Below are positions 20,067 through 31,179 of a DNA stretch of 64,000 nucleotides, piece after piece. The translations under genes were made by a program, and so were the position numbers. This DNA comes from Plasmodiophora brassicae (lineage: Eukaryota > Endomyxa > Phytomyxea > Plasmodiophorida > Plasmodiophoridae). The DNA is taken from positions 496,001 to 560,000 of the forward strand of contig JASFAU010000015.1 of the NCBI GenBank assembly GCA_039704465.1, written 5' to 3'. Each line of letters opens with the position of its first letter. Position 1 is the stretch's first letter. Below the pieces are notes generated by a model. It searched no databases. It saw only the letters and a program-made list of their open reading frames with translations, and was not told the DNA's origin.

Positions 20067-20169
20067 TGCTGCGACAACACGCCAGATCGAAAATGGCGTG
20101 CTGATGCCCTGAGACGAAGTTGAAGCAGAGGCGCCCGCAGTTTTCCTCGCACTCCGCCGTGGTCCGCAA

Positions 20170-20412
20170 CATTTATAGCCAGCCGTGTTTCCCGGTCAGG
20201 AGCCAGTCGGGGTTGGTCAGATGGTCTATTAGCAGGCTCGGGTCCAGCCGACACAGTTGAAGCTGAGACGCCCGCAGTTTTCCTCGACTCCGCCGTACCT
20301 ACCTAGTCCCCAACATTTATAGCCCGCCGTTTTTCCCGGTCAGAAGCCGGTCGGGGTTGGTCAGGTGGTCCGGGTAAGCATGGCCGGGTCCGGCCTGTCA
20401 GACGAACATCAG
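20170..20412 (-). promoter_or_regulatory. Tandemly duplicated leader/promoter of family B gene 2
   Basis: Two consecutive copies of the leader-plus-module occur on the minus strand: a GGCTATAAATGTTG box at 20171-20180 with a module to about 20240, and again GGGCTATAAATGTTG at 20320-20334 with a module to 20412 (TGACAGGCCGGACCCGGCC). Only the first is next to an open family B frame. Confidence 0.55.
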
Positions 20413-20820
20413 GTCAAGTACGATACACCACCCTTCGTGCAATTCTCATCCCGGGCGATCTCGTGATCGGCGTTTCTCACGAAATTCTCCGGATTCTACC
20501 CGTCACGGTTCGGCGCCTAATGCTATGATCATATACCTAAGGCTTTCGGTTACCTATGCTATGTTCATGCCCCGTCGACGGTTAGACCTCCCAAAGTCAT
20601 GAATGATGACATACATGTGTTATTAAGTGTATTCAAATGCTTTGAACTTGTTGGAGCACACTCTCCTCGCCTTCGACGGCGCCTATGAACATTTACGGTC
20701 GCCAGGGTGGTCGACAGGTGGCTTGCTTGCGGGCCCCACGCTGTGCCTTCCTCGTTGCGGAATCACCCATACGTGCTCGCCGGGTGACCTTCGGAGGCGC
20801 CGACGATCTGTGCGACAAGA

Positions 20821-21279
20821 TTAGCAACCAGATTCTGCACTGCTCGATGTTAGCCTGTACTTCATTTGGCGTGGGCCACCGCTTGCAGTATTCACGACAG
20901 AGTGCACCGCTGAGATCAGGACCATCAACGCCAACAGGGCATCAAGCAGAGGTAGTTGCGTCCCGAACCAGGCGGTTGGCGATGTCGTGTCACACGAGGC
21001 GTCCGTTGGCCAGGGCGGCAGACTGCCTAATGTCTTGTACGTTGCCGCTGACGATGCATGGGTCGGTGACGCGCTAGTTGGATGTGGCCACGTGACGATC
21101 GTCGACGACAGAGATTTTGGGATCAGGGTCTCGGTGCTGTCTGCGTGCAGGAGCGGCTGGTTGGTGGGCGTCAGGGACGAAACGCTCGACGACGGTGATC
21201 GGGGAAGTGGGCTTGTAGGCGCATTGACAGATTTGGCAAAGGGCGCGAACGCGAGCATCACGGTAAGGAGCGACAGCAT
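20821..21279 (-). CDS. Family A small predicted secreted/membrane protein, copy 3
   Basis: 152 residues, start MLSLLTVMLAFAPFAKSVN. More diverged than copies 1 and 2: two codons lost, a changed middle (HADSTETLIPKSLSST), but the signal-like start and the LLALMVLISAVHSVV segment are kept. It pairs with copy 1 in the large inverted duplication. Upstream flank (21280-21490, minus direction) matches that of copies 1 and 2, with the usual GTCCGACTGGGGGCTTCATT block. Function unknown. Confidence 0.5.
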   Translation of the reverse strand: MLSLLTVMLAFAPFAKSVNAPTSPLPRSPSSSVSSLTPTNQPLLHADSTETLIPKSLSSTIVTWPHPTSASPTHASSAATYKTLGSLPPWPTDASCDTTSPTAWFGTQLPLLDALLALMVLISAVHSVVNTASGGPRQMKYRLTSSSAESGC

Positions 21280-21607
21280 CGATGCGTATCAGACCAGATT
21301 ACGAGCGTTGACCTTCCCGGCACGTAACCAATAGCAGAATGAAGCCCCCAGTCGGACGAAGACCCGGCTGCAGCGCACAGCGGGTCGCGGTTCGACCGGA
21401 GATTCGAATCCTGTCGACGAGCTGGCCGTCACAGGAACGACAGTGACAGGAGGTCAGCATTCCGCGGCGACAGGAACGGGACTCTGCCACTGGATGATAC
21501 GGCAGGGGGCAACGAACCGGCGCCGATTACCACGGAGTTGCCCCGCGTCTGCGGAGTCCGTGGCGGAGTTCGCCTACCAGCAGCGCTCCTGAACGGCAGC
21601 GGCGACG

Positions 21608-23261
21608 ATGGCCTCGACAACAGGCGACACTTTCCACCACGATGATTCGACACAGTTTCGTAAGCTGCCTGTTATGCAGTTCCCGACAAGTCATTCGAGA
21701 CCCACCTCCGAGAACCGGTACTGGGCGGCCTTCAAACAGCAGTCGTCGATTCAACACGTCGCCGCGATTGGATCGATAACGTTCTCGGAAGTCGCCCCGC
21801 ATGATCTAGCGATCTGCTCGTCAGCGCGGGTGCAGATCTATGCCGGATCGAACCAGGCTCCGTCGAAGACGCTGTCGAGGTTTAAGGATGTCGTCCATTG
21901 TGTCGCGTTCCGACAGGACGGTGGTCTTCTGGCGGCCTCCACTGCCGATCGCATCGTCAAGGTGTTCGACCTTGCCACGAAGAGCGTTCTGCGAATGTTC
22001 AAAGGGCACAACGACGCTGTTCGCGTCGTCCGATTCGACAATCAAAACCCTGCCCGTGTGATGTCGGCGTCAGACGACGGCACCATGCGCCTGTGGGACA
22101 TCCCGTCGTCGTCCTGCGTCAAGGTCCTGCGCGGGCACACTGACTTCATTCGTGGCCTCGTGCAGACCAAGGACGGCAAGTGGATCTCCGCGTCGTACGA
22201 CCATTCCGTTCGTGTCTGGGACGCCGCTTCCGGCGAATGCATCCTGCAGATGGACCAAGGAGCGCCCTGCGATGCCATCGTCTTGCTTCCGGGGCACAAT
22301 CGCGTTGCCGTCGGCGCCCACAACGGCCTGCGTGTCTTCAGCATTGAGACCGGCGAGGTGGTCGCGCATCTGGAGATCCACCAGATGGCAGTGACAGCGC
22401 TTTGTCTGGACGGTACTGGAACGCGTTTGCTTTCTGGGTCGCTGGACCATCACCTTAAGGTTGGCAGTATCGTCCGTTGACCTTGTGTCGTGTGCTGACC
22501 CTGCTCTTGGCAGATTGTCGACCTGGAGTCGATGACGGTGACCCATTCTGTGAAATTCAATGCCGCCATTGTCGCTGTGGGCGTATCGCCATGTAACACG
22601 GTCGTCGCCGTCGGCATGGCGGACGGGACCCTGTCGATCCGGACGCGATCCGTCCCTACCGATGAAGCGAAGAGCGTTGCGGCGTCCCCGCACGGCGGCA
22701 CCCATCGCTTCTTCATGCGAGGGTCGTCGTACGTTCCCGCTCCGGACGAATACCGAGTTGTCGACACGGCCCCTCGACGAACGAAGCTCAAGCCGCATGA
22801 CGTGTTCCTGAAGAAGTTCCAGTTCAGCGACGCGCTGACGTCCGTCCTGTCCACTTCCAACCCTGTCCTTGTCGCCAGGTAACGATCGTCCCACGCGTCG
22901 CCCACCTTCCGCCATTAGTAACGTTCGGCCCGACAGCGTCCTCGATGAACTCAGCGCGCGGGACGCGCTTCGAACGGCGCTGAGCGGCCGCGACGATGAG
23001 TCGCTGGAGCCCGTCGTCAGGTTCGTCCTGGAGCGCATCGGCGAGCCACGGTTCACGGCGATCGCCGCCGAATGTGCCACCTGCATCCTGGACATCTACG
23101 CCGATGCGGTCGCGTTGTCGCCCGTGATCGACGCCCTGATCCGGAAGCTGGACCGGCGCGTCCGCGACGAGGTCGCCCTGTGCCACAACATGAACCGCCT
23201 ATCGGGCATCGTCGACCTCGTCATCAACTGCGCCCATACGCTCCCAATGCAGACTACATAA
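21608..23261 (+). CDS. UTP15: U3 small nucleolar RNA-associated protein 15 (t-UTP WD40 protein)
   Basis: Exons 21608-22459, 22514-22878, 22919-23261 (introns 54 and 40 nt) give 519 residues, the typical UTP15 length. The N-terminus (FRKLPVMQFP...RYWAAFK) matches the family entry; a seven-bladed WD40 propeller follows with repeats such as ASTADRIVKVFDLATKSVLR, SASDDGTMRLWDIPSS and SASYDHSVRVWDAASGECIL, each preceded by a GH dipeptide. After the second intron the UTP15 C-terminal helical domain (DALRTALSGRDDESLEPVV to LVINCAHTLPMQ) is present. Within the nucleolar t-UTP/UtpA complex it supports pre-rRNA transcription and early 18S processing. The 40-nt intron is among the shortest in the window. 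The 3' end is 24 bp from the convergent tyrosinase gene. Confidence 0.95.
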
Positions 23262-23284
23262 GGCCATCTGCCGATCTTCATAGA

Positions 23285-25525
23285 TTAGAACCGCTTCGGC
23301 ACGACGTCGAACGGCAGCAGGGTCGTGTCGGTCTGGTTCGTGAGCTCGTTCGTCGTCGTGAATGTGATGGCGCTGCGCACGTCGGCCACGTCGCTGGTGT
23401 GCGGCGTGATGTCCACCGAGCGGTTCATCCGGAACATCATGCCGCTGTTGCCCATGCCGAACAGGAACGTGCGCTCGACCAGGTTGCCCTTCAGGAACGT
23501 GTCGATGCGGGTCGGGTCCCTCGTCGAGTTGAGGTCCTTCAGGATGACCAGCATGTGGTCGGTGCGCACGTACCCGGGGCGCTCCGACGTCGTCATCGTC
23601 GCCGGATCCTGCGACGGCGCCAGCGGCCGCGTCGCGTTGATCGGCGCCCTGGGCCCACCGTTCTTGCCCATCATGTGCGACATCGGTGCGGTCGTCGGTG
23701 CCACTGTTGGCGGCATCGCAAGCGACCTCCGCGCCTCGCTGTCACACTCGTCATCCGCTTCGTCGTCCTCCTCGTCATCGTCGTCGTCGTCGTCATCATC
23801 ATCGGCCTCCAGGGCCTGGAAAGACGGCGACGGTGACGCGTTCACGCCTCGTGTCCATCCGGAGACGTCAGCGACCATGTCGGAGCCCTTGAAGGTGCCC
23901 AGCGAATCGGACAGCGCCCCGGTCGCTTCCGCCGGGTACGGCGCGTCCCAGTTGTTCAACTGCCACCGGTACCAGACACGGTCGACGTTCATGTGGTTCA
24001 GCCCTGCCAAACGCCAACAGCAGTGAGACAAACGCGGCGCGGCATCGCCCGGCCACAATCAACGTACAGAAGATCGGGTCGAACGCGCTCCAGTCGATAA
24101 CGCCCATGTCGCCGCCAACGGAACCGTGCACGTCGTTGTGCGCGCCCTCCAACGCCTCCTGCATGCTCTCGTAATCGGCGGCGGCCATCGCCTGACTTTC
24201 CTGCGACAGCAGCGATGCCGCTGGCCACGGTTTCACTGTCGACCGCCTCGTCAACCCGCCACCTGACCCCCGCGTCCGTCCCAGTCAGCAACCTGGTCTG
24301 CTATGATGGATCGCGCTCTGCTCTTACCGTATTTCGGGCCGGAGTACAGCGGGTTCTTGACGGTTCGCCCGTTGGCGTCGGTGTACGTGGCCTGGGCCAG
24401 CGCCTTCGGGATGCCGCCCGCGGTCCAGTCCCAGTAGGGCAGGGGGACGCCCAGCGCGGTCTCCATGCGCGCCAGGAACCGCCGGTGCCAGGTCAGGAAC
24501 TTGAACGACCCGTGCGGGCAGTAACTGTTCGGGACGCCATGGTCCGACGCGATCTGCACGTACGTGCCGTTGTCCATGATGCGCTGCATCGCGTCGCGGA
24601 ACGCCTGCAACTCTGCCGGCGTCAGCGCGTTGATCTCCTTACGGGGGCCCAGCGTCGCCTTGGTCGTGTTCGTCGTGTTCGCCTTTGTCGCGTTCGCCGG
24701 CGCCAACGTCGTCACGTTCGCGATCGACGTCGCGTTCGCCGGCTGGGTCGCATTCGCCAGCGTCGACGTGGCGTTGGCGGGGGCTGGCGTCATCGTTGCA
24801 TTGGCGGACGGGCGACTGGACGTAGCGTTGGCGGGGGCTGGCGTCATCGTTGCATTAGCGGATGGGCCACTGGACGTTGCGTTGGCGTTCGGTGAGCCGG
24901 GCGACGGTGCACGCGTGGGGGCGGGCGTCGGTGCTTGGTTCCCAGGAGCAGGTGTAGGTGCAGGAGTCGGGCGCTGCTGGTTGCCAGCAGCGGGCGCTGG
25001 CGTAGGCGCCGGCTGCTTCGGTCCACCTGGCGGGTTGGCGACGCCGGGAGCGGGCGCTGGCGTAGGTGCTGGCTGCGGCTGCGGGTTGGTCGCGCCGGGA
25101 GCAGGAGCCGGCTGCTTCTGGCCACCTTGCGGGTTGGTCGCGCCGGGAGCGGGAGCCGGCTGCTTCTGGCCACCTTGCGGGTTGGTGACGCCGGGAGCGG
25201 GCGCTGGTGCAGGGGCCGGCTTCTTCGTCTTGTGCTTTGGGCGCTTGGGTTTGCGGTGCCTGCTGGCAGGAGCGGGAGCAGGCGCGGGAGCAGGCACAGG
25301 AGCTGGCGCGGGCGCCGAAGAAGCGGGCGGCTGGGAGCCCGGCGATGGAACAGCTGTGACCAACGGGAACGACGCTTCCGCCTGCGATTCCGACCACTGT
25401 GCGGAGAACGGGTTCTCGCCCTCCTCCTCCAGCTCGGTGAGCAGCTCGATCAGCCGTCTGATTTCGTCCTGGGCGCTCGCAAGGGCCAGCAGCCCGACCA
25501 GGAATATTAGCATCGTGCGGGCCAT
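23285..25525 (-). CDS. Secreted tyrosinase (type-3 copper oxidase) with long Pro/Ala-rich N-terminal region
   Basis: Exons 24328-25525, 24068-24235, 23285-24003 (introns 92 and 64 nt; the first has a GTAAGAG donor) give 694 residues. Signal peptide MARTMLIFLVGLLALASAQ, then about 240 residues of APAPAP, NPQGGQKQPAPAPG and NATSS/NATMTPAP repeats. CuA: ASDHG, CPHGSFKFLTWHRRF (three His). CuB: GAHNDVHGSVGGDMG and, across the second intron, DPIFWLNHMNVDRVWYRWQ, where the usual HH pair is NH; the copper-binding second His is kept. A poly-Asp/Glu run (about residues 525-545) precedes a C-terminal extension. Likely oxidises phenols outside the cell or in the wall (melanin or cross-linking). The repeat tracts look slippage-prone. 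Confidence 0.92.
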
Positions 25526-25821
25526 GGTGGTCGCTGTCCTGAATAAGGTTCAACTGGGTTCGCCACCAAATAGAAGTATGGGCGCCCAGATCCTGCATAC
25601 GTTGCCCTGTGCGACAGATCTGCACGGTGACTCACGTGCCCTACACAGTTCGTAACAGAAGATGCCAGTGGCGTCACCCTGTACCACAACGACGCGAGTC
25701 AACACGTGGTACCGAGCGCGTATCGCAGACGTTTGCCCTTGCAGATGCAAGGGTTGCCCTTGGGCGAGAGCAGCCGGAGTACGACGTTAACTCTGGGTAA
25801 AGAACGACGAGGAGTTTGATG

Positions 25822-27232
25822 TTAAATGAGAGGCGAAGGTGTGATAGGCGAGGCACGGCACAGGTCACAGGCGTGGCTGACGATCGCGCCGGGGCTGTAG
25901 GCGCGTTCGCACAGGTTGACGAGCTTGCGGACGAATTGCAGGGAGTAGTCGGAGAACGCGCCGCAGCAGGACGGGCGACGAATGCCTTCGACAACGTGGC
26001 GCAGGCAGGCGCGATCCGTCAACGGGAGCGATAGCTGAAACAGGTCGTCGCTGCCCGACATTTGTTTGGACAGGCGCTGGAACAGGGCTTTGGATTCGTC
26101 CCGGTGGCGAAGCTCTTCTATCAGCACGTCTTGACAGTCGTGGCCGTTGGCGAGACGGCGTTGCAGGAGATGTAATTTGACATCACGCGAGTCAACGCGC
26201 TCAGGCTGATTAGGATAGGTGGATGGAAGAGCGGGGACATGGTGTCGTCGGTGGCTGTACCCGAGGAAATCGGCCAGCTTCATCGTCTCCAGAGATTTGT
26301 CGCCGAACTCGTGGGCGGTGCTCATTGTCGTCTCGCGACGGGCCCGACTGACCAGCGACTTCATCGTCACCATCTCGAAATTGCTCGCGTCAGCATCTTC
26401 CATCCAATGGATGCTCCACTCATCACCGAGATATGTTTGCCGGGTTTCATCTGTAGGCAACATGGTCGCTCAGCATCCCGCCTACGTACATAGGTAGCCG
26501 CCAGTGCTGATCACGTACCGAAGTAGTAGGCGTAACTGCTTTCCGTGTCGCCGGCGGCTGTTGCCACGAACACGTCGATGTAGGTGGGGAGAATTCCGTC
26601 AACCTGCTCCGCGTTGAACCCACCCCATCGAGGCACGCGCGATTCGACCCCATCCGTACCATTGACCCGGACTCGCAGGCCTCGATGAAGATGACGGCGC
26701 GCTTGAACTTCCCGTTCTCGTACATATCCTTGAGCGAATCGACCAGGTCGGAGCCGTACAGGTAACTGCCGTCTGGCATGCCCACCAAGCCAGTGGCGCC
26801 GTGGTCGAAGTACGCGATGAAGAGTGTATCTTCCGGTCCCGACTCAACGACGCGGCCCGATCCGATCGTCTTGACAGCGTCTGCGTCGCCTTTCAGAACG
26901 TGCAGGAAGTTGTTCGCGTTGACGGTGTCGCCCGTGTAGTCCTTGACGACCCCTTCGTAGACGTTCGGCCCACCGGGCCTGTTGATCAGCTCGCCCTTGA
27001 CCGGGTTCTCAGCGTCATACGCGACATCGTCCTTGAACATCGTGACAACGTTCGACGCCGGGATCCCGCCCTCCTTGGTCAGCAGCTGGAACGCGTGGCA
27101 CAGGTCCGCCTGGTGCCGGTAGTTCCAGTACCCATCCGACCCGGCCGCCAGCAGCGCCCAGTGCGTCCCCGCCGCCATCGACGACCCCGCCAGGACAACG
27201 ACCGCAGCCGCGAACAGCAGCGCCGACGCCAT
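25822..27232 (-). CDS. Legumain-type asparaginyl endopeptidase (peptidase C13)
   Basis: Exons 26660-27232, 26519-26603, 25822-26450 (introns 56 and 68 nt) give 428 residues. Signal peptide MASALLFAAAVVVLAGSSMAA, then the caspase-like core: THWALLAAGSDGYWNYRHQA, YTGDTVNANNFLHVLKGD, FIAYFDHGATG (catalytic His about residue 147) and FIEACESGSM (catalytic Cys about 187). Exon 2 restores ILPTYIDVFVATAAGDTESS, and exon 3 YLGDEWSIHWMEDAD, both standard legumain landmarks. The C-terminal prodomain (C..HVVEGI to CERAY..GAIVSHACDLC) is present, so this is a complete zymogen for a lysosome/vacuole or secretion. It cuts after Asn and can process other proteases. Start codons of this gene and the seven-TM gene are 354 bp apart, divergent. 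Confidence 0.95.
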
Positions 27233-27586
27233 CGTGCCACAATCAAAATGAGCGCGTGGACCCGCGACAGCGGCGGTGTTACACAACGCGAGGGGGGCAG
27301 TCGTCGTGCCGCGTGCCGCGTGCGGACGGGTCACCCCCGTCCGTCGACTGGCAGAGACAAGCCCGCGTGCCAAAAATGGTCGCAGTGACTGGACCAGGGA
27401 TCGGACGTCGGCGCGTGGCCCACGTGGGCTGTGATGACGGACGAGATTCGGACGCCGCCCGCACGACGACGGGAATGGCATCACGGAAGCGGCTGTCGCG
27501 CTGTGACGGATGCTGTGTGACGTTGCGAACGGAAGGGTCCTTCCGGCACGGTGGTACTACTCATCAACGGGGGTCGGGGCGGCGCG
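27233..27586. promoter_or_regulatory. Divergent promoter region, legumain / seven-TM gene
   Basis: 354 bases between two divergent start codons, GC-rich, no TATA-like box that I trust. It could hide a 5' exon with a signal peptide for the seven-TM protein, which otherwise lacks one. Confidence 0.4.
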
Positions 27587-30500
27587 ATGGCCGCCACCAC
27601 CAGGTCGGGTTGACCGCGTCGTTCGCTGGGGTGCTGACAAATGGTGACGCGTTGCCCGGGCCAGCCTGGACGTGTGCTCGGTGGGCGAGCTGCGGGCGGA
27701 GGTGCAGGCGGAGGCACTGGGCATGCAGGCGACGCTGGTCAAGAAGGAGCACATGCTGGCGGCGCTCGCTGAGGCCTGCCTGAATTACGTCCGGGACGAC
27801 ACGCCGTCGCCGTACACGTACCCGTCACCGCCCAGCGTACGTCCCCGTCACCGGTGGCTTGCTCGCCCCTCCGTGTGAACCGTCATGGCCCACCACTAGT
27901 ACCTGGACCTGAACCCGCACCGTCTATCGGAAATGTTCATTCGGCAGTTCTCGACGGCCCTTGACCTGAACGCGACCTGCGTCCACGACCTCAAGGACCG
28001 GATCGGATGGGTGTCGTATTCGGCAGCGGTGGAGGCCAATTGCACCATGGCGGCCTCGGACACGCTCACGTGGCGATGCGCTAACAAGTACCCAGGTTGC
28101 CCGCAGACGTCGGCGACGTTGAGCCACCCCATCACCGTTCGGCACGATTGTACCGCCCCTGGCGGTTGACCTGACGCCTGAACCTGTAGGTGCATCAGTG
28201 GCAGTCGCAGAACAACAGCACGTTCTGTCCAATCTACTGCCTGCAGCCTGGGCGATACAACAACTCCTTCAGTAACTTCCTGCAGGACTTCACGAAGCCA
28301 ATGGAGCTATTGACGCCATCCTTGTCGGTGACGCGCGCGCTCTGGTGCCCCGTTCCGGTTTGGCATCCGGCTGACTGTGGTGGTGTTCCTCGCAGCCTGA
28401 AACAGGACCCCGGCATTCTGGCCATGTATTTCACAGCCAGCGCCTTCGACATGTTCCGCTATGCACCGTCGTTGTACCCGTCGGATTTCAAGGCCAGCTA
28501 CAATGACGATTCGGTCGCAGACATCCCGTTGACGTACCTGGTGCTGCCGCGGCACCCAGGCGACCTGACCAAGGTGGGGTACGTCGCGCCGTATCAGGAT
28601 TCAATCACCCTCAAGCCCTGTACATCAGCCTACTTGCCGATGTACGTCGGGCCGGTCCGACGGCCGATCGGGTGTGCGCCCTGACCCGACGATGTCTCCA
28701 GGGTGTACGGTGACGACCTGATTGGTCTGATGTGGATCGACGAGACGTTCGACGGCATTTCGGTTCGCCTGCCGATGTTCCTGCCCACGCGCGGGTCCCT
28801 GTCCTTCGTGTCGTCGCTCAGCCAGTCTGCGCTGGTGTACGCCAGTTCGCCGAAGCTCTTCGACCTTCTGTACTGTCCCGTGTCACCCGACTGCAGTGGG
28901 GACCATTGGAACGCGACCCTGTTCCAGCAGCGCGCGAGCGGCATATTCACCGGTCTCGTCGGGCGTGTGCCCATGATGCTGCTGGCGTCATGTCTGACCG
29001 GTGATGGTGTGCAGAAACATCGTTTGTTCACGGGTGCAACTCGGACACCATCGGTATGTGGGCGACGGTATCGGGCAACGCCGGCAACAGCACGTCGACA
29101 GCGATGGTCACGTTGAAATCGACGCCGTACTACGCCATTACGTCCATGATATCCAGCGACATCATGCTGACGTCGCTCGTCCCCGTTACCGATATCGAGC
29201 GCGCCGCCATCTGGTCCACGACGCTTAGGTACGATCGCGCGTGCTCATAGCGGGCTGTCCAGGCCGTTCTGAACGGGCGTGTCGTGCTACGTAGCCAAGA
29301 TGTGTTCTTCGTCGACGCGTCCACGTCGGCGCTGTCGAACCTGACCCTGACGATCTCGAACGGGGGCCTGTTATCCGCGCCATGGGCAATCAAAGTCGAT
29401 GATCCGTTCGCCGTCGCCGAGCCGTCCAATGGGTTCCTGCCTGCGGGTCGGTCGACATTCGTACAGGTGCGCGCGCGCGCGCCCAGCCCATGGCGGCTCC
29501 CTGCCGAACCGGGCTTCTGATTCGTGTTCCAGTTCGGGATCCGGCCATCGCTGGCGTACAATGCCTCGACGTCATGGGCGAAGCTGACGCTGTCCGGGCA
29601 GGACATTGGGTCGGGGCCCTGCTTCCCGACGATCACGCTGAAGGTCCAGGTCACATACGCGTCCGTGTCGAACCAAGGCTACCATGTCTACTGTGCGACG
29701 CACGCGTCTGATCCAGACTGCATCGCCTACTACGACGCAAAGTACATCTCGTCGGGCACCAAGGACGTGTTCGCTGCCATCGGCATCCTCGCCCTCCTCA
29801 TGCAACGTACGTCGGCGTGTGCGGAACGATGGCACGCTGCCTGACGACGACGTGTCGCTCAGTGTATGCGGTCGGGGGCCTGCTGAAACGGCGCCGCACG
29901 CGACGCGTGTTCTTCGGGTCGCTCCCGCTCACGTTCCTATCGCTCCTGGGGACCATTGCGTTCGCCGTTGAACTCGTCCTGCTGTCGAGAGACCAGGCCG
30001 TCGGCATCTGTGCGGCACGAGTCCTGCTGTCCGCCAGCGGCCTGTCGCTGATCACTGTCCCGTGCCTGGTGAAACTCTACCGATTCGTTATGGTTCGTGC
30101 CACTCGCCATCGACATGAATCGTACCTGTGTTCACTGAAGCGCCGGTAGATATTCACCACGACGAAGGTCGTCGTGATCCGCGATCGGCCGCTGGTGCTC
30201 CTGACGGTTGCGTTCACTGCACTGAACATCGCCCTTGCGGGTGCCTGGATCGCACAGGCCGGATTCCACGACAACGATCAGTACACGTGCGCCATTGCGG
30301 CTGGGTCCCCGTTCACCGTCGTCATGGCCGTTGTTAACGTCGTGACGTTCCTGACCGGCATCTATCTGGTGATCCGTCTGGCCAGTATCGGCCCGAATTT
30401 CCATCTGTACGCGATCTTCGCGCCGGTCGTGTCCTCCTCGACGCAGTCCTTCCAGGTCGTCGCCGCCGTCCTCGTCATCGGCGCCATCCTGTTCTTCGCG

Positions 30501-30911
30501 ATGCGGAACGTCATCCTCGGGTCGACGTACCTGATCCTGCAGGGCGTCGCCGCTGCGGCCCTATCCAGTATACGAATGCTGCCCACCGTCCAGATTCGCG
30601 CGACTGACACGGTGCCATCAGTAATCCCGTTCGGGTTGATCGTGGTGCCACAGCTGGCCTTACCCGATATCGACGACGCGAGCGGGACGCAAAGTCGCCT
30701 GATCACGGTCACCAGGAAGGTCAATACCGTATCGGACGACGTCGCCGCGGCCGACGCTGTGCTGCCCAGCGACGAGCTCGTCCGCGCCCAGGCCGCCCTC
30801 GAGGAGGCCACGGCGGGTCTCAACCGACAAAAGGACGCCGTTGACCGCCTGACGAAGACGTACGTGCGCCTGCAGGCCGAGCAGATCTACAAGAAGAGCC
30901 GCGCCCGATAA
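27587..30911 (+). CDS. Large seven-transmembrane receptor-like protein with glycosylated ectodomain
   Basis: Ten exons: 27587-27603, 27665-27836, 27900-28136, 28190-28641, 28702-28964, 29015-29228, 29295-29466, 29533-29806, 29863-30092, 30150-30911. Introns are 50-66 nt and all phases agree, giving 930 residues. About 590 residues of ectodomain contain many cysteines and N-x-S/T sites (NNSTFCPIYC, NCTMAASD, GNSTSTAM). Then hydrophobic helices follow in order: VFAAIGILALLMQLYAVGG, FLSLLGTIAFAVELVLL, VLLSASGLSLITVPCLVKLY, LLTVAFTALNIALAGAWIA, VMAVVNVVTFLTGIYLVI, VVAAVLVIGAILFFAM and YLILQGVAAAALSSI: seven in total. The tail ends in a coiled coil (VRAQAALEEATAGLNRQKDA). Architecture resembles class-C-like GPCRs of protists, but I recognise no diagnostic motif, and the N-terminus lacks a signal peptide as modelled. 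Confidence 0.7.
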
Positions 30912-31179
30912 CGCTCCCGTGTGGCCGGGGGGCAATGCGCTGTGAACGGCGGCGTCATCAACCAACACACGTTATTCAATATAGGTGCACTGGTCGGGCA
31001 CGGGTACCCTACTGTATCCTGTCGCGGGCTGGCAGAACTCGCCAACGTCCCGCTCCAGCGCGCGCCACCTCGTCGCTCCCGTCAGGCGCCCCGACGGCGT
31101 TCGCGTTGACACGACGCGGGCGGGGGCCAAACGCGGCGGCCGTGTGCGGGAAGCGCCGACGCGAACTGGGGCGACGACG

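Larger units (their letters stand above)
14200..21540. repeat. Inverted segmental duplication carrying secreted families A and B
   Basis: Segment 14.2-16.6 kb (A1 then B1, plus strand) matches 21.5-19.2 kb inverted (A3 then B2, minus strand); gene midpoints place the axis near 17.86 kb for both pairs. An additional family-A copy with its flank (17835-18950, inverted) sits in the right half and matches 14200-15305. Coding and non-coding flanks are both conserved, including a GTCGACGGTTAGACCACCCA block, so whole DNA segments, not only genes, were copied. Confidence 0.85.

Noticed and set aside
24564..25655. A Gly/Ala/Val-rich plus-strand frame of 363 codons
   Set aside because: Mirror image of the Ala-Pro repeats of the tyrosinase; low complexity and antisense.
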